From assembly GCA_030689845.1 (NCBI GenBank), contig JAUYHV010000221.1:1-8471 (forward strand): a stretch of 8,471 nucleotides of DNA, read 5' to 3'. Both the position numbers and the translations under genes were made by a program. Origin of the DNA: Dehalococcoidia bacterium (GTDB lineage Bacteria; Chloroflexota; Dehalococcoidia; JACQUA01). The notes under the pieces were generated by a model that had not been told where the DNA came from, did not search any database, and was given only the letters and a program-made list of their open reading frames with translations. This document shows, one piece after another, positions 6,416 to 8,471 of this stretch. Positions within the stretch are counted from its first letter, which is position 1, and the number at the start of each line of letters is the position of its first letter.

Positions 6416-6622
6416 TTACTCCAGGGCGTTTAACTCTTTTACAATCACTTCCGGGTCAAGGTTATGCATCATAGCTCCAAAAGATATGGACTCGACACGC
6501 ATTCCGGGACAGGTGAAGCAGCCATTGCCGAAATATTTCTCTATAACTTTCTCCGCCTTGGGGTCCATGTCAATTACCTGACCAATATTCATGTCCTTAT
6601 TGAATCTCGTAGCCGTAGACAT
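6416..6622 (-). CDS. DUF1858 (hybrid-cluster-protein-associated redox disulfide) protein
   Basis: This 68-residue protein is a single DUF1858 domain: the MNIGQVIDMDPKAEKVIEKY helix region (11-30), then GNGCFTCPGM with the C35-x2-C38 pair, and a C-terminal EVIVKELNALE. The family name reflects fusions and linkages to hybrid cluster protein; the CxxC is presumed redox-active. An ATG with GAGAGG about 9 bp upstream is used; another ATG 7 bases upstream is out of frame. It follows the membrane gene by 14 bp and is the last gene of the minus-strand operon. The partner and reaction are unknown; a thiol or nitrosative-stress redox role is inference. Confidence 0.85.
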   Translation of the reverse strand: MSTATRFNKDMNIGQVIDMDPKAEKVIEKYFGNGCFTCPGMRVESISFGAMMHNLDPEVIVKELNALE

Positions 6623-6636
6623 CTGTCATTGCCTCT

Positions 6637-7029
6637 CTAAAATAACGTTTTAAACATGTTGAAAATAAACATGTAAATTGATAAAGCCAGGATACCTCCG
6701 AATGCAGCCTGGAATACTGCGAGGCTGCCGCCCACATGGAGAGCCGCCAGGGTATTAAAGAGCAGCAATCCCACCAGTCCTACATTCCCAACGATAAACC
6801 CCCACCAGGCCAGGCGCTCGCTGTACAGTGGTCTGCCCCTGAACCGGGGAAGTATATGATAGGCAACCCCGAATATCAAGAATATTACAAAACCCACCAG
6901 GTTTAAGTGTCCGTGAACCGATTGCAAGGCGCGGGTCTGGGGGAAGATAAAAAAGACCACTCCGAGAGCTATGCCCAGAACCAGGTAAACCATTGAACTG
7001 AATATAAAACCCAGGCTCGTTTTACTCAT
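6637..7029 (-). CDS. Small four-helix CcoN/NorB-like membrane protein (putative haem binding)
   Basis: This 130-residue protein has four hydrophobic helices near 6-29, 42-60, 73-93 and 103-126. SVHGHLNLVGF (37-47) and YHILPRFRGR (57-66) resemble the helix that carries the low-spin haem histidine in CcoN (cbb3 oxidase) and NorB (NO reductase). Full subunits have at least twelve helices, so this is a miniature related protein, not an oxidase; no CuB histidine set can be placed. Candidate ligands are His39, His41, His58 and His98. AAGGAAAGGA lies before the ATG. Given the ferredoxin, DUF1858 and Crp/Fnr neighbours, it may be a haem-based sensor or an electron-transfer protein at the membrane for NO or redox stress; that role is inferred. 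Confidence 0.75.
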   Translation of the reverse strand: MSKTSLGFIFSSMVYLVLGIALGVVFFIFPQTRALQSVHGHLNLVGFVIFLIFGVAYHILPRFRGRPLYSERLAWWGFIVGNVGLVGLLLFNTLAALHVGGSLAVFQAAFGGILALSIYMFIFNMFKTLF

Positions 7030-7098
7030 TTCGGTCCTTTCCTTTTTGAATTATTTTCGACACAGGCGCCTACCGCCAGAAACGGCTCCGGTAAATAC

Positions 7099-7251
7099 TC
7101 AATGAGCTCCGTGAATCAGCATGGGAAGACAGTGCACGCAAACACCTACCTCCTTGCCCTTCTCCTCCGCCTGGAGGATAACTTTCTCGTCGCTGGTAGC
7201 GTTACAGACACAACAAATCTTTTTTTCATTTTTGCTGGTTGATTCGGCCAT
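7099..7251 (-). CDS. 50-residue double Cys-pair protein (zinc-ribbon or Fe-S-like), unrecognised
   Basis: This is a short frame between the ferredoxin and CcoN-like genes: ATG at 7251, TGA at 7099-7101, 50 codons plus stop. The start MAESTSKNEKK is polar; then come KICCVCNA (11-18), a charged helix-like middle (DEKVILQAEEKGKEVG) and VCVHCLPMLIHGAH at the C-terminus. The pairs C13/C14-x-x-C16 and C38-x2-C41, plus His40, His47 and His50, suggest a zinc ribbon or small metal site. GAGGT lies about 7 bp before the ATG. Spacing is 30 bp from the ferredoxin gene and 69 bp to the next. I do not recognise the family by name. Position in a same-strand redox operon, a good ribosome site and the ordered cysteines support a real gene. 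Confidence 0.72.
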   Translation of the reverse strand: MAESTSKNEKKICCVCNATSDEKVILQAEEKGKEVGVCVHCLPMLIHGAH

Positions 7252-7281
7252 CTCTTACCTCTTTTTTATTTAATAACTATT

Positions 7282-7521
7282 TTATTTTTCATCCTGTTCA
7301 TGCAGGGATATTACAATCTCGAAAGGACACCTGATGGCTTCCATAGAGCAGAGTTCCTCGCAGTCGGTACAATAGGTGCACAACTCCGCGTTGATTACGG
7401 TTGCTTTGCCATCAACAATGGCAACCGCGCCTCCGGGACAACTCCCGATGCAGTCCCCGCAGCCGTCGCACTTGATAATATCTATTTCTGGTATCGCATT
7501 ATTCATAAAAAGCCGTTTCAT
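7282..7521 (-). CDS. 2[4Fe-4S] ferredoxin
   Basis: This 79-residue bacterial-type ferredoxin has C18-x2-C21-x2-C24-x3-C28-Pro and C48-x2-C51-x2-C54-x3-C58, the full ligand set for two [4Fe-4S] clusters, plus an extra Cys65 in the tail (RCPFEIVI). It would be a soluble low-potential electron carrier. The second cluster motif ends CS rather than the common CP. No strong ribosome site precedes the ATG at 7521, and a second ATG at residue 6 is possible. It is the first gene after a predicted class II Crp/Fnr-type promoter and lies 69 bp after the regulator stop. It probably supplies electrons to the DUF1858, CcoN-like or Cys-pair proteins encoded downstream. Confidence 0.9.
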   Translation of the reverse strand: MKRLFMNNAIPEIDIIKCDGCGDCIGSCPGGAVAIVDGKATVINAELCTYCTDCEELCSMEAIRCPFEIVISLHEQDEK

Positions 7522-7543
7522 GTGTTCGCTGGCATTTTCTTCA

Positions 7544-7586
7544 ATTATAAAAAATAAGATTATAGTTGAATACGACTTTTGTCTTA
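7544..7586 (-). promoter_or_regulatory. Predicted class II Crp/Fnr-type activated promoter for the ferredoxin operon
   Basis: On the minus strand, TAAGAC-AAAA-GTCGTA (7586 to 7571) is an imperfect palindrome (5 of 6 per half) centred at 7578.5. A perfect TATAAT lies at 7549-7544. The distance from the palindrome centre to the upstream edge of the -10 box is 29.5 bp, which places the site at -41.5 for a start near 7537, the classic class II position. There is no good -35 box, as expected for an activated promoter. A second TATAAT at 7564-7559 lacks this spacing. The likely activator is the protein encoded immediately upstream. Confidence 0.6.
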
Positions 7587-7590
7587 CCCG

Positions 7591-8253
7591 TCATATTTCG
7601 TCCCGAAGTTTTTTTATGTCCAGTATTACGATTCGCCTGCCGTCGATCTTAATGATACCCCTCCGTTCCAGGTTTCTGAGGACCCTACCGACTACATCCC
7701 GTGCGGTACCCACCATCGCCGCCATCTCCTGCTGGGTATAATACTGCCCTTTAACATCTCCACTATCGGGGACAGCGTATTGCAGCAACATCTTGGCAGT
7801 CCGGCTGACCACGTGCCGGAAAGAAAGGTCTTCAACAAGCGCGGTCAAATGGCGGATCCTGTCGGCAAACGACTTTAAAATACTCACTGAAAACGGGGAG
7901 CTCGCCAGGAGCCCGAGAACAGTGTCTATCGGGATAACGTAAACGACAGCCGCTTCGACCACCGATGCCGTCGCCGGATTTGGTCCATGATCGAAGACGG
8001 GGACGGCATTGAAAGTGCCTCCCGGCCCCACTATCATTAACACCTGCTCTTTTCCCTCGGGCGAGGTTTTAAAAATGCGTATTCTGCCCGCCTTGAGGAT
8101 GTAAAGGCCCTGGCAGGGCTCACCTTCAAGAAACAGTAATTCCCCGGGACTGTACTTCCGTTCTAAAGTTTCCCTGGCCAGGTCGGCTACGGATTCCGGG
8201 CTGAGCCCTGAAAAATATGGGAGGGAAGCTAAAAACTCTGATATCTCACTCAT
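7591..8253 (-). CDS. Crp/Fnr-family transcriptional regulator
   Basis: This 220-residue protein has the standard layout: cyclic-nucleotide-binding-type beta barrel (about 10-115, with GELLFLEGEP and GLYILKAGRIRI), dimer helix (about 120-150) and C-terminal winged helix. The recognition helix region is VGTARDVVGRVL (181-192); Arg185, Asp186 and Arg190 sit where Crp uses Arg180, Glu181 and Arg185. There is only one cysteine (Cys47), so it is not a 4Fe-4S Fnr; the effector could be haem/NO, a nucleotide or another ligand. An in-frame TGA lies 15 bp before the ATG, which fixes the start; no clear ribosome site is seen. It lies directly upstream of the redox operon and a matching operator, so it is probably the local regulator (HcpR/Dnr-like by context). 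The subgroup is inferred. Confidence 0.9.
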   Translation of the reverse strand: MSEISEFLASLPYFSGLSPESVADLARETLERKYSPGELLFLEGEPCQGLYILKAGRIRIFKTSPEGKEQVLMIVGPGGTFNAVPVFDHGPNPATASVVEAAVVYVIPIDTVLGLLASSPFSVSILKSFADRIRHLTALVEDLSFRHVVSRTAKMLLQYAVPDSGDVKGQYYTQQEMAAMVGTARDVVGRVLRNLERRGIIKIDGRRIVILDIKKLRDEI

Positions 8254-8297
8254 AGCGGTAAATACTTGTCACCATACCCCTTATCGATTAATTAGAA

Positions 8298-8357
8298 TGG
8301 CTCTTTTTCATTTCAAGTGGGTAAACTCACCCTTACTCTGTCCAATATACATTATAA
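8298..8357 (-). repeat. 60-bp intergenic repeat, copy B (inverted)
   Basis: Its reverse complement matches 3938-3997 at 57 of 60 positions. It ends 44 bp before the start codon of the Crp/Fnr gene and is oriented toward it. It includes GGGTGAGTTTACCC, which can fold with a 4-bp stem; copy A has lost the first base of that pairing set. Confidence 0.85.
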
Positions 8358-8409
8358 GACCTACCCGCCCAAGGGCGCATGGGGGTATACCCGGGTACTC
8401 GCATAGTTT

Positions 8410-8435
8410 CCATTCCGACGAAAGTCGGAATCCAG
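8410..8435 (+). repeat. 26-bp REP-like hairpin repeat, copy 2
   Basis: Identical over 26 bp to 3896-3921, with the same ATTCCGAC-GAAA-GTCGGAAT stem-loop and CCAG flank. It lies about 160 bp upstream of the Crp/Fnr start codon. The intervening 8361-8400 contains other short palindromes (CGCCC-AA-GGGCG and GGGTATACCC) but no gene, and I see no gene from 8254 to the right edge. Confidence 0.8.
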
Positions 8436-8471
8436 GATTCTATAAAATATCTTTGTACAAGTCTCTCCATT

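Noticed and set aside
6399..6424. CTGGA...TCCAG inverted repeat at the end of the DUF1858 gene as terminator
   Set aside because: The stem is 5 bp with a 16-base loop and lacks a U tract on the minus strand.
8361..8400. Clustered GC palindromes (CGCCC-AA-GGGCG, GGGTATACCC) resembling CsoR/CstR-type operators
   Set aside because: The half-sites are not spaced as a known operator and no metal or persulfide gene is adjacent, so I treat them as unassigned.

Overview
The window looks like chromosomal DNA of an anaerobic, probably thermophilic or spore-lineage Firmicute (Peptococcaceae/Desulfotomaculum-Moorella-like). This is inferred from gene content (several Fe-S and flavin redox proteins, a UbiD-type decarboxylase, a TreT-type trehalose synthase, a Crp/Fnr regulator, a DUF1858 redox-disulfide protein), strong AGGAGG ribosome sites and moderate GC. 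No rRNA, tRNA, CRISPR array or full insertion sequence was seen.

Region 1 (1-3783, plus strand) is a tight four-gene operon: a succinate dehydrogenase/fumarate reductase-type flavoprotein (5' end outside the window), a short 2Fe-2S plus 4Fe-4S electron-transfer subunit, a MoaD/ThiS-like ubiquitin-fold protein, and a UbiD-family prenyl-FMN decarboxylase with all catalytic and cofactor residues present. There is no membrane anchor. It looks like a soluble redox enzyme coupled to a (de)carboxylase acting on an unsaturated or aromatic acid. The substrate cannot be read from the sequence.

Region 2 (3784-4107) is AT-rich and non-coding. It holds a possible terminator, a GNRA-loop hairpin repeat, a 60-bp repeat, and the relic of a lost MscS transmembrane helix. 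Region 3 (4108-6209, plus strand) is an MscS beta-domain/double DUF5752 protein, apparently missing its membrane part, translationally coupled by an ATGA overlap to treT. Together they suggest an osmotic-stress or compatible-solute module.

Region 4 (6210-6415) is the convergent gap. It contains a 140-bp MITE-like element with terminal inverted repeats, a 4-bp target duplication and two strong hairpins.

Region 5 (6416-8253, minus strand) reads crp/fnr-type regulator, 2[4Fe-4S] ferredoxin, a 50-residue Cys-pair protein, a four-helix CcoN/NorB-like membrane protein and a DUF1858 protein. A palindrome of GAC-N4-GTC type between regulator and ferredoxin lies exactly 29.5 bp from a perfect TATAAT, the geometry of a class II Crp/Fnr-activated promoter. 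The regulator probably controls the four downstream genes; a nitrosative or redox-stress role (HcpR/hybrid-cluster-protein-like) is an inference. The 60-bp repeat of region 2 reappears inverted just upstream of the regulator (57/60 identical), and the 26-bp hairpin repeat recurs beyond it, so the 4.5-kb block from 3896 to 8435 is bounded by repeats.
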